Of a stretch of 64,000 nucleotides of DNA, positions 11,625 to 23,145 are shown one piece after another. Under the pieces are notes generated by a model that was given only the letters and a program-made list of their open reading frames with translations, ran no database searches and had not been told where the DNA came from. A program made the translations under genes and the position numbers. Every line of letters begins with the position of its first letter. Position 1 is the stretch's first letter. Source of the DNA: Owenia fusiformis (taxonomy: Eukaryota > Annelida > Polychaeta > Sabellida > Oweniidae); the NCBI GenBank assembly GCA_903813345.2, contig CAIIXF020000006.1:36981348-37045347 (forward strand). Direction: 5' to 3'.

Positions 11625-13201
11625 ATGGCTTCAGCGAGGTCAAGGGTTACACAGTTATATAAGAATGTAAGTATCAACTTTAAATGAGCAAATACAAACT
11701 TAAAATGAATACATTCAAGGAGCTCACGCTGCCGCATCTCAAACTCATGACCTCATGTTTATGGTGACAGTGTCTTGCTTAGCACACTCAGTGCTCGATC
11801 GAGACCACTCGGCCAACTCATCAGCCCCCCCAAAAAGGTTGCTTCATCAGTCAATCTGACTAGAGGAAACAGGTGTTAAGGATCACACACACGAGGTGTA
11901 ACATTGAACATTCATACACACATTCACACAAACAATTAACTTGACTGTCCTTCAGATGATAATTTAAGAGTCATTCATAAATGAGAGTTCTGCATGCTGA
12001 ATATTTTCATGTAATTTTATAGCAATTTTCTTGTAATTTTTGTGATAACAATTTCAAATATTCAATGAAATGGCTTATATTTTTCAGACTTTATTTGTAT
12101 ATTTATAAATATCATCCCAAAAACATATATTTCCTATGATATTTTGCAGGTGTGTAGAAAAAGTAAAACTGTATCTGTGGAATACAGAGAATATTCCACA
12201 GATATCACTTTTTATATATTTATCATATAAATATCATCCCAAAAAACATATATTTCCTATGATATTTTGCAGATGTGTAGAAAAAGTAATACTGTATCTG
12301 TGGAATACAGAGAATATTCCACAGATATCACTTTTTCAAGGATTTAGAAACTACCGCCATTGTGACGCCAATTGTGATGTATATATATTGTTATGTGGTG
12401 ATTTCATGACATCACATGATAAATGAATGAAAGGTGTTTTGAAATGCTTGGTTTAGTTTTATAGGTGAACTATTGGGATGAATAGAACATCATATGAATT
12501 TTTGTGATATCAGTGATCTCCCCAGTATTAAAGCAAGTGGGCGCAGCACACCCACCTCAGATTTTAAAAACAGGCCTGCACCCACATGAAAATCAATTTG
12601 TACCCACTTGAAAATGAGAAAAATTATGAAAAATTGGTCTAATTTGTGAAAAGGGAATTTTGCACCCACCTGAGAAAAAATCCTTGGGATATCACTGATA
12701 TCATTTTAATTCACTCAGTGATATCAATATCTGCACTCATTCTCCACGCTCACTCACCCCGATATTGATATCAGCTCACAGATAAAAATTTTATCACTCA
12801 AAATCATTGGATATCCTATACTTATGGAATACATACAGTAGTCAGGCCCATAGCCAGGATGCATGGAGTTCGGGAGCCAGGGGGTTTGGGCGAACATCCC
12901 TCTCCCCCTCCCCAAGTTAAAATTCATTGTTTTATGTACTCTGAGTGAACTAGTGAAGATCTTTATTATTAAAATTTTATATTTTCAGCTACTCCATCTT
13001 GGGAGAGAGTACCCGAAAGGCTATGACTATTTCCGCGAGAAGCTTAAAATTGCATTTATGAAAAACAAAGATGAAAAGGACCCTGCTAAAATTGAAATCT
13101 ATCTTGCAAGAGGTGATTATATAATCAAAGAATTAGAGGCTCTTTATATGCTCAGGAAGTACAGGACCCTTAAGAAACGTTACTATAGCGATGGAAAATA
13201 G
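11625..13201 (+). CDS. ETFRF1: ETFRF1 (LYRM5), electron-transfer-flavoprotein regulatory factor (complete, 2 exons)
   Basis: Exon 1 is 11625-11666, coding [14 protein letters not shown] and ending in the donor GTAAGT. Exon 2 is 12989-13201 after TTTTCAG. The junction is phase 0 and the total is 255 nt, 84 aa. It matches human ETFRF1 along its whole length: [15 protein letters not shown] (human LYKNLLYLGRDYPKG), then [13 protein letters not shown], then [13 protein letters not shown] and a KKRYYSD tail. The LYR-family signature is present as LYK, as in the human protein. Family members are small three-helix mitochondrial matrix proteins that pair with the acyl carrier protein; ETFRF1 binds ETF and displaces its FAD. 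No cleavable presequence is visible, as is usual for the family. The single intron holds a SINE-like repeat, a tandem duplication, a foldback and a MITE fragment. An AATAAA lies at 13330. Confidence 0.95.
11720..11825 (-). repeat. tRNA-derived SINE-like fragment in the ETFRF1 intron
   Basis: On the minus strand the segment GTTGGCCGAGTGGTC resembles the A box of a Leu/Ser-type tRNA. About 60 bases later GGTCATGAGTTTGAG resembles a decayed B box. The stems are not maintained, so this is not a functional tRNA gene. Confidence 0.45.
12095..12336 (+). repeat. Tandem duplication of about 121 bp with an internal hairpin
   Basis: The block beginning AAATATCATCCCAAAAA occurs twice (about 12108 and 12229) with few differences. 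Each unit contains CTGTGGAATACAGAGAATATT followed by the inverted ATTCCACAG. The duplicated frame [10 protein letters not shown] looks coding only because the block is repeated. Confidence 0.8.
12690..12815. repeat. Foldback element, copy 2 of the GATATC family
   Basis: GGATATCACTGATATCATTT at the left and its near mirror image AAAATCATTGGATATCC at the right enclose a GATATCAATATCTGCACTCA / CGATATTGATATCAGC centre. The layout is the same as at 4655-4795. Confidence 0.6.
12844..12935 (+). repeat. Truncated CAGG..CCTG MITE copy next to ETFRF1 exon 2
   Basis: It starts CAGGCCCATAGCCAGGATG, followed by the family's GGGGGTTTGGGCGAAC and CCCCTCCCC segments, then ends abruptly about 50 bases before the ETFRF1 exon 2 acceptor. 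Confidence 0.6.
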
Positions 13202-13329
13202 CAGCATTAGCCAATCTCCAATGTGGAGTCAATCAAAGCACTAGAAAGGGATGTATAGTTATGCAATATACATGATATAGTATTAATATTATTGGTGCCA
13301 AATCATGCCAGCAAATCAGCAACAACTAA

Positions 13330-13335
13330 AATAAA
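13330..13335 (+). promoter_or_regulatory. Likely polyadenylation signal of ETFRF1
   Basis: Canonical AATAAA about 130 bases after the ETFRF1 stop codon. Confidence 0.6.
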
Positions 13336-13645
13336 TTTGTTAAAGGCCTTGTCAAATACATACCTCTGTGATTGGAATGGACCCTACCATTGGAAAGGAA
13401 AGCTTATTTGTACAATCAAATTAACAAAGGAATGGCGTACCTTTTGGAAAGGATAAAACACGACAAAGGTTACTGGTGCTTTTCAACAGTTCAATGTGAA
13501 ATTAGATATTTATTTCATAGGTGTAACATACATGTAACGTACTGTATATTTGAAACTGTTTTCAATCATTCCTTAGTAATAGCTAATAGTTATACTATTT
13601 CATATCTGATGAGCATCAAACATGATTGATTGCTTCGGCAACAGT

Positions 13646-13861
13646 CAGGCCTGTAGCCAGGGGGGGGGGGTTCAATGGGTTCGAGCGAACCCCCCTCCCT
13701 GGCCAAAAGTTCTTTCAAAATGATGCAGTTTTTCATCATTCTTAGCTCATTTTAAGTGATTTTGGCCATTTTTGGACCAAAGTTGTCAAAAGTGAACCCC
13801 CCTGGAAATTTTCAAAAAGTGAACCCGTTACTCCCCTTTGCAAATCCTGGCTACAGGCCTG
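13646..13861 (+). mobile_element. Complete 216-bp MITE, CAGG..CCTG family, with 5-bp target duplication
   Basis: The ends CAGGCCTGTAGCCAGG and CCTGGCTACAGGCCTG are perfect inverted repeats. They are flanked by ACAGT at 13641-13645 and 13862-13866. A 10-base G run follows the left end. CAGG..CCTG termini with 5-bp duplications fit a non-autonomous hAT element of the hAT5 type (inference from family rules). This is the best-preserved copy of a family seen many times in the window. Confidence 0.9.
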
Positions 13862-13866
13862 ACAGT

Positions 13867-14928
13867 AGTAGTATGTCATGGGTAAATTATAGTTGTAATA
13901 ACAACATGCATTTAATGTTATAGAAGGGTTAAATGTGTGATATGATGTCATATAAAAGTCAGTTGAAAATAATGTTCGTACAACTCATTTGATAGGCTAG
14001 TATTTTGTATGTAAAAACATTGTGGATGTGAGCTGTTATAATATTTCACTTATTTTTAATTTTTTGAATTTCTGAAACTTTTTTTAATAATTAATTTCTG
14101 CGGTAGGTGACTTCTCATAAGCGAAAAGTGAAAATATAGTTCAGTATGTCATTTTTTGTGAACATTATTTGGTGTCATTCAATGTTAAATGTAATAACAA
14201 CCGTTCACAATGACTTACCGTGTGGTGGCATTTGTGACGTTACTGCCTTGTTTCATAATTCTCCATTGTGATAGAATTAAGTGATCACTAGGCTAACAGA
14301 AACTCTTTGATTGTACAGTATTTGTGATTATTTAAATCTCTTGAATGCCCTTGAATACAGTAAAATGTTTCATAAAAAGTGGAGAAAGAACTAAGAAACA
14401 AAGGCATTTATTATCATCCAGAAATATTATTGATAATTAAAGGTGAAACAAATGAAAAACAGGCATTACTATTAACTATTGCAAATTGTAATTTTAACAT
14501 TTGAACAATTGGAAAATTCCTGAAAACAACAGGCACTTTTCATGGTAAATCACGGAAATCATTTTTTTTGTAAAAAAGGAGACTAAAAGAATGTGGCTCA
14601 ACTCATATAGGGGCAAGCTCAAATGTTTAGTAATTCTACACAATTTCAGTCAATTTCATTAATGACATGACTCAATGAAACAGATTTCTGGATGACTGAA
14701 TTTTTGATTTTTGAACTGTGAATTTCTAAATTCTCAGCTAAAAACCATTTTCAGCCTTTTTAGAATGAAAGATGACTACTTCTATGTATAGAAACTAACA
14801 CACGTGAAATTCATTAAAATCAAAAATATTAATTTATTTATTCTATTGTTACATACAAATTCATATAAAATTGTACTTGTAAATAAAATACCATATTGTG
14901 ATTTTTGTTTGCTCATATATACATGCAA
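13867..14928. other. Intergenic, nothing recognised
   Basis: AT-rich sequence without exon-like frames or clear repeats. Confidence 0.5.
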
Positions 14929-14930
14929 TA

Positions 14931-15191
14931 CAGGGTGTTTCATAATGACCGTTCCCCATCCAAAGCCAATCCTACATGTAGATAACATGGCCCTGTAATC
15001 TATCAGAATAAAGCTTTAAGACTTCTTGGCCAAATATTAGCATGGTTGATCATTGGGAACATACTTTGTGAACTTATGTTTGGTAGTCACCATTTTCCTT
15101 AATAAACCAGCTTTCATATGATATATAACATGCGGATGTATGCCATCTTGGTTTGGTGATTGTTGGAGACTGGTCATTATGAAACACCCTG
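14931..15191. mobile_element. 261-bp mariner-type MITE with TA target duplication
   Basis: Perfect 20-bp terminal inverted repeats start CAGGGTGTTTCATAATGACC at the left, with the mirror image at the right. They are flanked by TA (14929-14930 and 15192-15193). There is no transposase. The termini are of the CAGGGTGT type used by mariner relatives elsewhere in the window. Confidence 0.9.
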
Positions 15192-15715
15192 TAATCATGT
15201 TCTGAAGTGCAATGTACACATACATTGTAATTATAATTGCCTGTATATATTTTTTCCATCATGATGGATCTCATTTAACTTGTTTAATTTCTGAAAGGCC
15301 CCATGAGAAGTACTGCAAAAACCAAGTTGGCTTAAACTTTACACAGGGCCTTTAAGCATTAAGAGTATTGTAATGAAATAAATATAATGAGATTAATTTG
15401 CGTATAATCAAAATATTGCAATAAATAATCGTTTATATTATATAGTCCTGTTAAATTCATTTTTGTACAAGTTTTGTTGAAAATAAAGAGAATTTTCATT
15501 AAAATAAAAATTGCAAATTTTTGATTTATTTACATGTCATGTAGTTTGGAGGTTCGAACTAGATGTTCTATATAAAGCCAGTGTGCATCCTTCTTCGAAG
15601 GACTTAATTTATGCCTAAATTCATATACTTGTAAAATACCCTTGCAGCAAGGATGCCAGTGTGGCATATATGAAAGTTCTACTTTATTCAAATAAAGTCT
15701 TGAATTATTTTTATT

Positions 15716-16632
15716 TTAGTGTCCCGACCCAAGTTGAATATGTCATTGTCCCATATTGAATGAGTCATTGTCCCCTTGAATGGGTCCTTGTCCTAAGTTT
15801 GAATGTGTCATTGTCCCTTTAATGTGTCATTGTTCTAAGTTTGAATGTGTCCTTGTCCTAAGTTTGAATGTGTCATTGTCCCTTTTATGTGTCATGGTCC
15901 CTAATTGAATGTGTCATTGTCCCTTAAATAAGTCATTGTCCCTTAAATGTGTCATTGTCCTAAGTTTGAATGTGTCCCTGTCCCTAATTGGATGTGTCAT
16001 TGTCCCTTTAATGTGTCATTGTCCCTAATTGAATGTGTCATTTTCCCTTGAATGTGTCATTGTTCTAAGTTTGAATGTGTCATTGTCATAAGTTTGAATG
16101 TGTCATTGTCCCTTTAATGTGTCATTGTCCCTAATTGAATGTGTCATTGTCCCTTAAATAAGTCATTGTCCCTTAAATGTGTCATTGTCCTAAGTTTGAA
16201 TGTGTCCCTGTCCCTAATTGGATGTGTCATTGTCCCTTTAATGTGTCATTGTCCCTAATTGAATGTGTCATTGTCCCTTGAATGTGTCATTGTCCTAAGT
16301 TTGAATATGTCATTGTCCTTAGTTTGAATGTGTCATTGTCCTAAGTTTGAATGTGTCATTGTCCTAAGTTTGAATGTGTCATTGTCCTTGGTTTGAATGT
16401 GTCATTGTCCTTGGTTTGAATGTGTCATTGTCCTTGGTTTGAATGTGTCATTGTCTTAAGTTTGAATGTGTCATTGTCCTTGGTTTGAATGTGTCATTGT
16501 CTTAAGTTTGAATGTGTCATTGTCCTTAGTTTGAATGTGTCATTGTCCTTAGTTTGAATGTGTCATTGTCCCTTGAATGTGTCATTGTCCTTAGTTTGAA
16601 TGTGTCATTGTCTCTTGAATGATTCATGGTCC
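15716..16632 (+). repeat. Minisatellite of about 45 units, GAATGTGTCATTGTCC core
   Basis: The core GAATGTGTCATTGTCC is joined by alternating linkers (CTTTAAT, CTAATT, TAAGTTT, TTGGTTT), giving units of about 19-23 bases. Blocks share the same linker order, for example two near-identical runs at about 15900-16060 and 16120-16290. That shows multi-unit duplication. A few decayed units continue to about 16950. Confidence 0.9.
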
Positions 16633-17438
16633 CTAATTTATTTTAAATAAATTGGATATTGTTGCTAATTGATTACACAATTACTTGATTAGCACATGTA
16701 TCTCCAATTAAACATTTCATTGTCTCTAGAATTGAATGTAACTATAAAATTGAATATGCTATACCCTGCGAAGAAGAAGCGAAGTTGAACAATTGCAAAG
16801 GGTAAATATGTTAGTGTCTTGACTTTGAATGTGTCATTGTCTTGACTTTGAATGAATATACCACAGAGAATATACCAGATGAGTGCTATTGTCTTAATGT
16901 GTCACCATATCTAATAAAATTGGTTGTTATCTTTGACTGAATATGCTATTGTCCCTGGTTGTATGATTGATATGTCCCTACAACTTTGACTTCTGCATTG
17001 TTGTTGTCTACAGATTTGTTGTATTCTGCTCCAAGCTCCATGGCATTGTGATTCCTTGACAGTGAAGTTATGTTACCCTGGAGACAGGCAAAACATGAGA
17101 ATTATGGGAAAAGCTACCTGGGATTGGATCAAGTGGATTAGTTCGAATTCCATGTAAAAGGTGGATTGGTTTGGATTGGATCAGTAACTTATAAAATATG
17201 GAATTTCATGAACGCTTTATTATTGATCTCTGATGTGAACAGTCAGTATTGTTGAGGAGCCCATTTGGGGTATATAACTCTAATACTTTTGAATTTGAGC
17301 TTGAAAGTAAACTATGAGAATCTCATGTTTTAAAAATTCTTGATCCAATCCACTTCGTTCGATGGGATAGCAAAATGGAAGGTGCAAGATGTACAGGAAA
17401 CCAAGCCAATCCAATCCAATCCATTGGATCCAATCCAT
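16633..17438. other. Intergenic, decayed minisatellite units and no gene
   Basis: Stray TGTCATTGTC units fade out by about 16950. A lone TTCGTTCGATGGGATAGC at about 17350 resembles the terminus of the CCGTCC-type repeats found at 54-61 kb. A direct repeat of TCCAATCCA occurs just before the LINE insertion point. Confidence 0.5.
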
Positions 17439-17590
17439 AACTATTCAAATACTGTATGCAGGGGTGCGGTACCCATCTAGTGGGACCCCCTTTTTCCTCG
17501 ACCTCGCCTACGACTTAACAATTAATAACGATGTAAGGGCGTACAGGGGACTGGGAGAGCATAAAATTTTACAAATAAAATATGTTATAA

Positions 17591-20500
17591 ATGGTATCAC
17601 TTAAAATAGGGTCAATAAATGTGAGAGGTATACAAAATAAGGTTAAAAGAAGAAAGGTTTTCAACATGACCAGGAGACTGAAGTTTGATGTAATGTTTCT
17701 ACAGGAAACACATTGTGCAGCGAAACAAGTAGTCCAATGGAAGTTTGAATGGGGTTTTAAAGCATTCTTCACCCAATTTAGCACACAAACAGTAGGTGTA
17801 GCGATACTATTTTCACAAAAAGCAGACATTGAGCTTATAGACAATGAAATTGACAAAAACGGCAGATATATCATTGTCAAATGTAAAATAGCAGGTAAAA
17901 AAGTAATATTAATAAATGTATACGGACATAACCATGACGAAAGTAAGCTCTTTGAGGAACTCATGGAAAAACTTGAACAAAACCGGGACTACCAACCGAT
18001 ATGTGGAGGAGACTTTAATGTGCCACTCAATCCACTCTTAGATAAAGAAGGAGGAAACATAGCAAGCCATAAAAAGACACGAGCGCAAATCCTAAATCTC
18101 CAGGAAGAATGTACATTAATAGACATATTTAGAATTAAAAATCCAAACTCCAAAGTGTATACTTGGGAAAATCATAATAGCACAATAAAATGCCGATTAG
18201 ACTATTTTCTAGTAAGCCATGAACTAGCACAGAACACGGAACAGACAGCAATAGAAAGAACCCCAGGGAACCAATACAAAATAGCAGATCACGAATTAAT
18301 TTCTATATGTATTAAACTTCTAGATCAGCCAAGAGGTCCAGGAATATGGAAAATGAATGCCAGATATATAGGAGAACCTGAATATGATAATCTAATTAAA
18401 GCAACAATCTGTAACACTAAACAAAGGAACAACTTGAACCCGAATGGAATATGGGAACTAACAAAATACAACATTAGAAAAGTGTCGATTGAGTACTCAA
18501 AGGCTCAGTAAAAGAAAACAAATACAGACCTACTACTAAAGGAAAGTAAGGCAAAAGAAATTGAAAATAAAATTAAAGATGCAAATGAAATAAGACAGAA
18601 AGAACTTCTAAACCGCGAATTACAGGATATAATTGAGGACATTGACCAAATAAATACACAAAATGCAGAAGCAACAATTTTCAGAAGCAGAACAAAATGG
18701 ATAGCAGAAGGAGAAAAACCAACATCTTATTTTCTGAAACTTGAAAAGCGAAACTTCAACAACAGAACAATGTCAAAGGTTATTAAAGACAATGGTGAAA
18801 GCGTGGAAACACAAGCTGAAATAGCAAAGGAACAAGCAGCTTTCTACAGCAAGCTCTACGAAGCAACCAAAAACAATCTAAATGAGTATGACGACATTTT
18901 TTTTCCACAAGTAAGAAATATTACAACAATTAATGAATATGACAAGGAAAAATGTGACCAAGATCTAACAGAGGAAGAGTTAGTACTAGCGCTTAGAGAT
19001 ATGAAGAATAAAAAGTCACCTGGAACAGATGGTATTCCAGTAGAGTTCTATAAACACTTCTGGAAAGAGATCAAAGACACACTAATACTAAGCTATAACT
19101 TCTCTCTTGAAAACGGTCTATTAACTACAGAACAAAGACGCGGAATAATTACAATCATACCAAAAAAGGGCCAAGATGCCACAAAACTGAAAAACTGGAG
19201 ACCAATTACACTTTTAAACACAGATTACAAGATTCTTACTAAAACAATTGCTAACCGAATTAAAAGCAACCTAGAAAAAGTCATAAACACAGACCAGACT
19301 GGTTTTCTTAAAGGCAGATACATAGGGGAAAACATAAGGCTTCTCATAGATACAAATGAAAGACTTGAACAAGAAGGCAGGAATGGTATAGTAATGATGA
19401 TAGATTTTCAAAAAGCCTTTGACACACTAGAACATAACTTTATCTATAAAACTATGAAATACTTTAACTTTGGAGAACGAATAACAAACTGGATAAGAAC
19501 AATATATAAAGACAACACAAGCACTATCATCAACAACGGATATACATCAAATTACATAAACATTGAACGAGGAGTACGTCAAGGCTGCCCATTAAGCCCC
19601 TATCTTTTTATTATGTGTGCCGAAATACTAAGTACTGCACTTAGAGCAACAAAAGACATAAAAGGCATTGATATAGACAATGTGAACTGTAAGGTGTCAC
19701 AGTATGCCGATGACACAGTGTTGTACCTAAATGACAAAGCATCAATTAAACCCTCCATAGACATGCTTGAAAGATTTGGTAAAGTTTCAGGACTAAAGAT
19801 AAATAAAGAAAAAACAAAGATAGGTATACTAGGAGAAAGTACCAGAGCAATAACAGCAGAGGCAGAAAACATATGCAATGAGGTAGGCACAAAACTAGAA
19901 AAAACAGAAATCAAGGTCCTGGGAATTACAATTCCATTGGATGGGAGACCTATCGGGAAAGCCAACTTAGAAAAACCTATACAGAAGATTAAGAATTTAA
20001 TTAAAACATGGAAAGAAAGATCTCTAACGCCAGTTGGTAAAATATGTGTAATAAAGTCCTTAATTCAGTCCCAACTTTCATACGTTTTGACAACAGTTCC
20101 AATACCACAAGACAACACATTAAAAGACCTAGAAGATCTCCTCTACAACTTTATATGGTCAAATAAAAATGACAAAATTGCAAGAGCAACGCTTAGGAGA
20201 ACAACAGAAGAAGGAGGACTAGATATGACACACCTTGAATCGTATGCAAAAAACCTAAAGCTAAAATGGCTGCGTAAACTAAAAGATGAAGATTGCAACA
20301 GTAAGTGGAAAAGAATCTGGATGAGCAAACTAGACAAAAACAGAGACAATAACATTTTAGAGTATAACATTGAAAACCCTTACAAGTCTGATGTAATTAC
20401 AACTAATTTGAAAAGCTTGGATGAAGTTCTTAAAATATGGCATGAGGTAAAATATATAAAAGAACAGGATATTGACAACCCCTCCAATGAAATCATATGG

Positions 20501-21355
20501 AACAATGAATGTATAAAGCAAAACAAAAACCCGCTTCAAAATAAAGAATGGGAAAGGAAAGGTATAACAAGAATTAAACACTTATACCAAAATGGTCACT
20601 TAAAAAGTTATGATCAACTAAGAAATCAATATAATTTACAAAACCAGACCTTTCTCAACTACCACACTGTTATAAGATGCATACCACCAAGGTGGAAAAC
20701 CCTAATGGCAAACACCAACTTACAAGATGACGAAGATAATATTGAGAGATTAAAAACATGGGACAATAAAAAAACGTACCAAAAGCTCAGCAAAAAGTTC
20801 AAGCAAAAGACCCCTACAGGTCAAACCAAATGGAGAGACTACTTTCAAAAAGACATAGAATGGAAAAAAATATATAATCTAATAAACAAACTGACAAAAG
20901 ATACGAAAATGAAATATTTTCAATATAGGATACTAAATAGGGCAATATACTTCAGAAAAATACTTTTCAAAATGAAAAAAGTAAAAACCCAAACATGCGT
21001 ACTGTGCAATAGCAACCAAATAGACGATATAGAACATGGTTTCCTGAAATGCCAAGTGATGGAAGATTTCAAACAACAATGCTACAGAATCCTGAATGAA
21101 GAGATACCTGATGACCAAGCTTTTATGTTAGGATCTCCAAGATTGTCTCTCAGCCAAAACCTAGCAACCTTACTCATAAAGAGATTCATGTATATTAATA
21201 AATTGGAAGAAAAAACACCTACCATAAATGCTTTTCAAAGATACTTAATAAGAGAAAAGAAGGCTGACAAATATATTGCAAAAACACATGGACAAGAAGA
21301 ATTGCATGACAGAAAATGGAATCTTATAAATTCAATGATAGAAAATTATGTATAA
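17591..21355 (+). pseudogene. LINE ORF2: AP endonuclease, reverse transcriptase and C-terminal Zn knuckle, one in-frame stop
   Basis: The frame runs 1255 codons from MVSLKIGSINVRG to the stop at 21353-21355. A single in-frame TAA at 18509-18511 falls between the endonuclease and RT; the frame is otherwise open across it. Endonuclease motifs are the NVRG start, the FLQETH catalytic Glu region, GGDFNVPL, and ADHELIS with the catalytic His. RT motifs are KSPGTDGIPVEFYKHFW, MIDFQKAFDTLEH, RQGCPLSPYLF and the active site YADDTVLY (YADD at 19703-19714). Near the C-terminus is a CVLCNSNQIDDIEHGFLKC knuckle (CCHC). The motif set and the pattern around RQGCPLSPYLF place it in the L1/Tx1 group. With one stop it is probably a dead copy of a recently active family, unless the stop is polymorphic. 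Confidence 0.93.
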
Positions 21356-21356
21356 C

Positions 21357-21416
21357 CCCCCTTTCTGAGCTGGAAACCAAATACTACAAAACATACATAC
21401 AGAGTCAGAAAGGGGG
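21357..21416 (+). other. 3'UTR hairpin of the LINE
   Basis: CCCCCTTTCTGA (21357-21368) and TCAGAAAGGGGG (21405-21416) form a perfect 12-bp stem with a 36-base loop, immediately after the ORF2 stop codon. Such stems in LINE 3' ends can serve as the RT recognition site (inference). Confidence 0.75.
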
Positions 21417-21586
21417 TAAAAAGAAGACCTAAATAGGAAAACCAAACTCTCACATTTGACCCATTATACTTAGATCAAGTAATTATAGTCTCTCCCCTCC
21501 CCTGTAAACCCCCCTTATATACTTTCTTATAATATGTATTATCATGTAACCTTATATTATAATGTAAATCTAAAACTTGAATAAAT

Positions 21587-21625
<39 letters not shown>

Positions 21626-21636
21626 ATTCAAATACT

Positions 21637-22626
21637 TACCGATCATGAAGCATTCCAAAAATAGTACTTTATATGATGTGTAAAAATTGCCTATATTTTT
21701 CAGAGTTTTGTTTATAGTTTTTAAGTATATCCGAGGACAACTATTATATCTGTATATATAAAGTAATCAATGGTGTGGTCAATAAACAATTAAGTATTGT
21801 ATTAATCATTATCATATGACCTTGTTGCCTAACAAAAAGCTAAAGACCCTCTAAGGTCATGCACAAAGGCAACTCAAAGTCTCAAACATACTAAACTGAA
21901 TGTGAAACAATAAAGTATACACTAAAGTAACAGTAGTATAAAAATTCAATAAAATATTTTTTTTCCTTTCAATTATTATTAAATCATGACCATGTCAGTT
22001 GTAATAAATTAATGTAACTTCACTTAAAAGGAATTTTTAACTATGTAGGTTTTATGGGGGAAGTAGAGTTCAATATCTATTGAGAAAAAGAAGTGTTACA
22101 TGTATTCTAGATAAATATAGTTCTAAGTGTTCAAATGTCAGAATCAAAGTATAAGAGTGGGTAAAGAGGATTAAGAACATGTACTAGAAGATAAATCAGG
22201 CTATGGGGGATATTATAATGGCCATATATGGAGTTAAAGCCCAAATATGGTGATAGTGCATCTCAAGAGATTCTATGGTCTTTAAGAGGGTGTACAGGGC
22301 TTTCACCAGGAAATATTATTGTATAGTCAGTCAAGTTTAGACTGTGGAAACAGTCATGATTTGCCAATAGGGTGTGGCGGGAGCTAAATAGAGTGTGGTG
22401 CTGCGCCACAGTCTAAAAGCCTGGCGAGAGCCCTAGTGTATACATGGTGTCATAATCTTGCTAATTATATTTTTAATCTAATAATCATCAAACAATTTCC
22501 AAATTATTTAATTATCAAAATAATTTATTTCATGAATAAAAAGATGTAACATGCATACTGTTTCTAATATCATAAACAATTTTTCAGTCAAAACCTACAT
22601 TATGCTTATTCTGTATGTCCTATATC
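21637..22626. other. Intergenic, nothing recognised
   Basis: No gene-like exon. A short stretch at 22340-22440 (GTGTGGCGGGAGCTAAATAG and related GTGTGG words) resembles decayed repeat sequence. Confidence 0.45.
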
Positions 22627-22632
22627 TAGTAC

Positions 22633-22829
22633 CAGGGCTGTCAACTTGGGAACACCTAATATGAGTGACTTCAAAATGTTGGACACCTAAGTCCAAATCT
22701 GAACACTTTTGTCCAAATTTTGAACACCTTTGGCCAACTTTTAAACACCTTTGGCCAAAGTTTGTGCACCTTTGCCAAACTTTGAACACCTCAAATTTTT
22801 CGCGCTCGCTACGCTCGCGATGTCGTCAA

Positions 22830-22861
<32 letters not shown>

Positions 22862-23145
22862 GGGGGGTAGGTACGAAAAATTTCCAATGGACATGCGTGA
22901 CACATACGGGATTCGCGTGACAAATCCGAACAAATTGCGTTCGGTTTTTTCCGGCGTTCGTATTTTTACCGTATCGTAAACATATTTCGTAAAATTTTCT
23001 ACAGAAATATTTTTGCTTGACAATTACCAGGTAAAATGCGTATTTTGCGTGACATTTTCTGTCACGCAAAAAAAACTGGCGTGACTTCAAATTCTTCAGC
23101 AAATGCGTGACAAATACGCAAATTGCGGGACAGTTGACAGGCCTG
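22633..23145. mobile_element. 513-bp non-autonomous element with CAGG..CCTG ends and a 30-base G tract
   Basis: Left CAGGGCTGTCAAC and right GTTGACAGGCCTG are inverted. TAGTAC flanks both ends (22627-22632, 23146-23151), a 6-bp duplication. The left half repeats GAACACCTTTGGCCAA-type units of about 19 bases. The right half repeats GCGTGACA-type units. A G homopolymer of about 30 bases starts at 22831. The termini suggest a hAT-like element. Confidence 0.75.

Larger units (their letters stand above)
17454..21621 (+). mobile_element. L1/Tx1-type LINE with poly(A) tail and 15-bp target duplication
   Basis: The insertion is bounded by the direct repeat AACTATTCAAATACT at 17439-17453 and 21622-21636, and ends in a poly(A) run of about 30 bases after an AATAAA. 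It is 4.17 kb long. It carries about 137 bases of leader, one endonuclease/reverse-transcriptase frame (17591-21355) and a 3'UTR of about 235 bases with a strong hairpin. A frame open across the leader ends at 17604 and overlaps the ORF2 start by 14 bases. It could be the tail of ORF1, so the copy may be truncated at its 5' end. The clean duplication and long poly(A) suggest a recent insertion. Confidence 0.93.

Noticed and set aside
12136-12426. 96-codon frame with a repeated [10 protein letters not shown] segment
   Set aside because: The repeat is a 121-bp tandem duplication of non-coding intron sequence.
19600-21118. Minus-strand frames of 60-121 codons within the LINE
   Set aside because: They are antisense shadows of the reverse-transcriptase frame.
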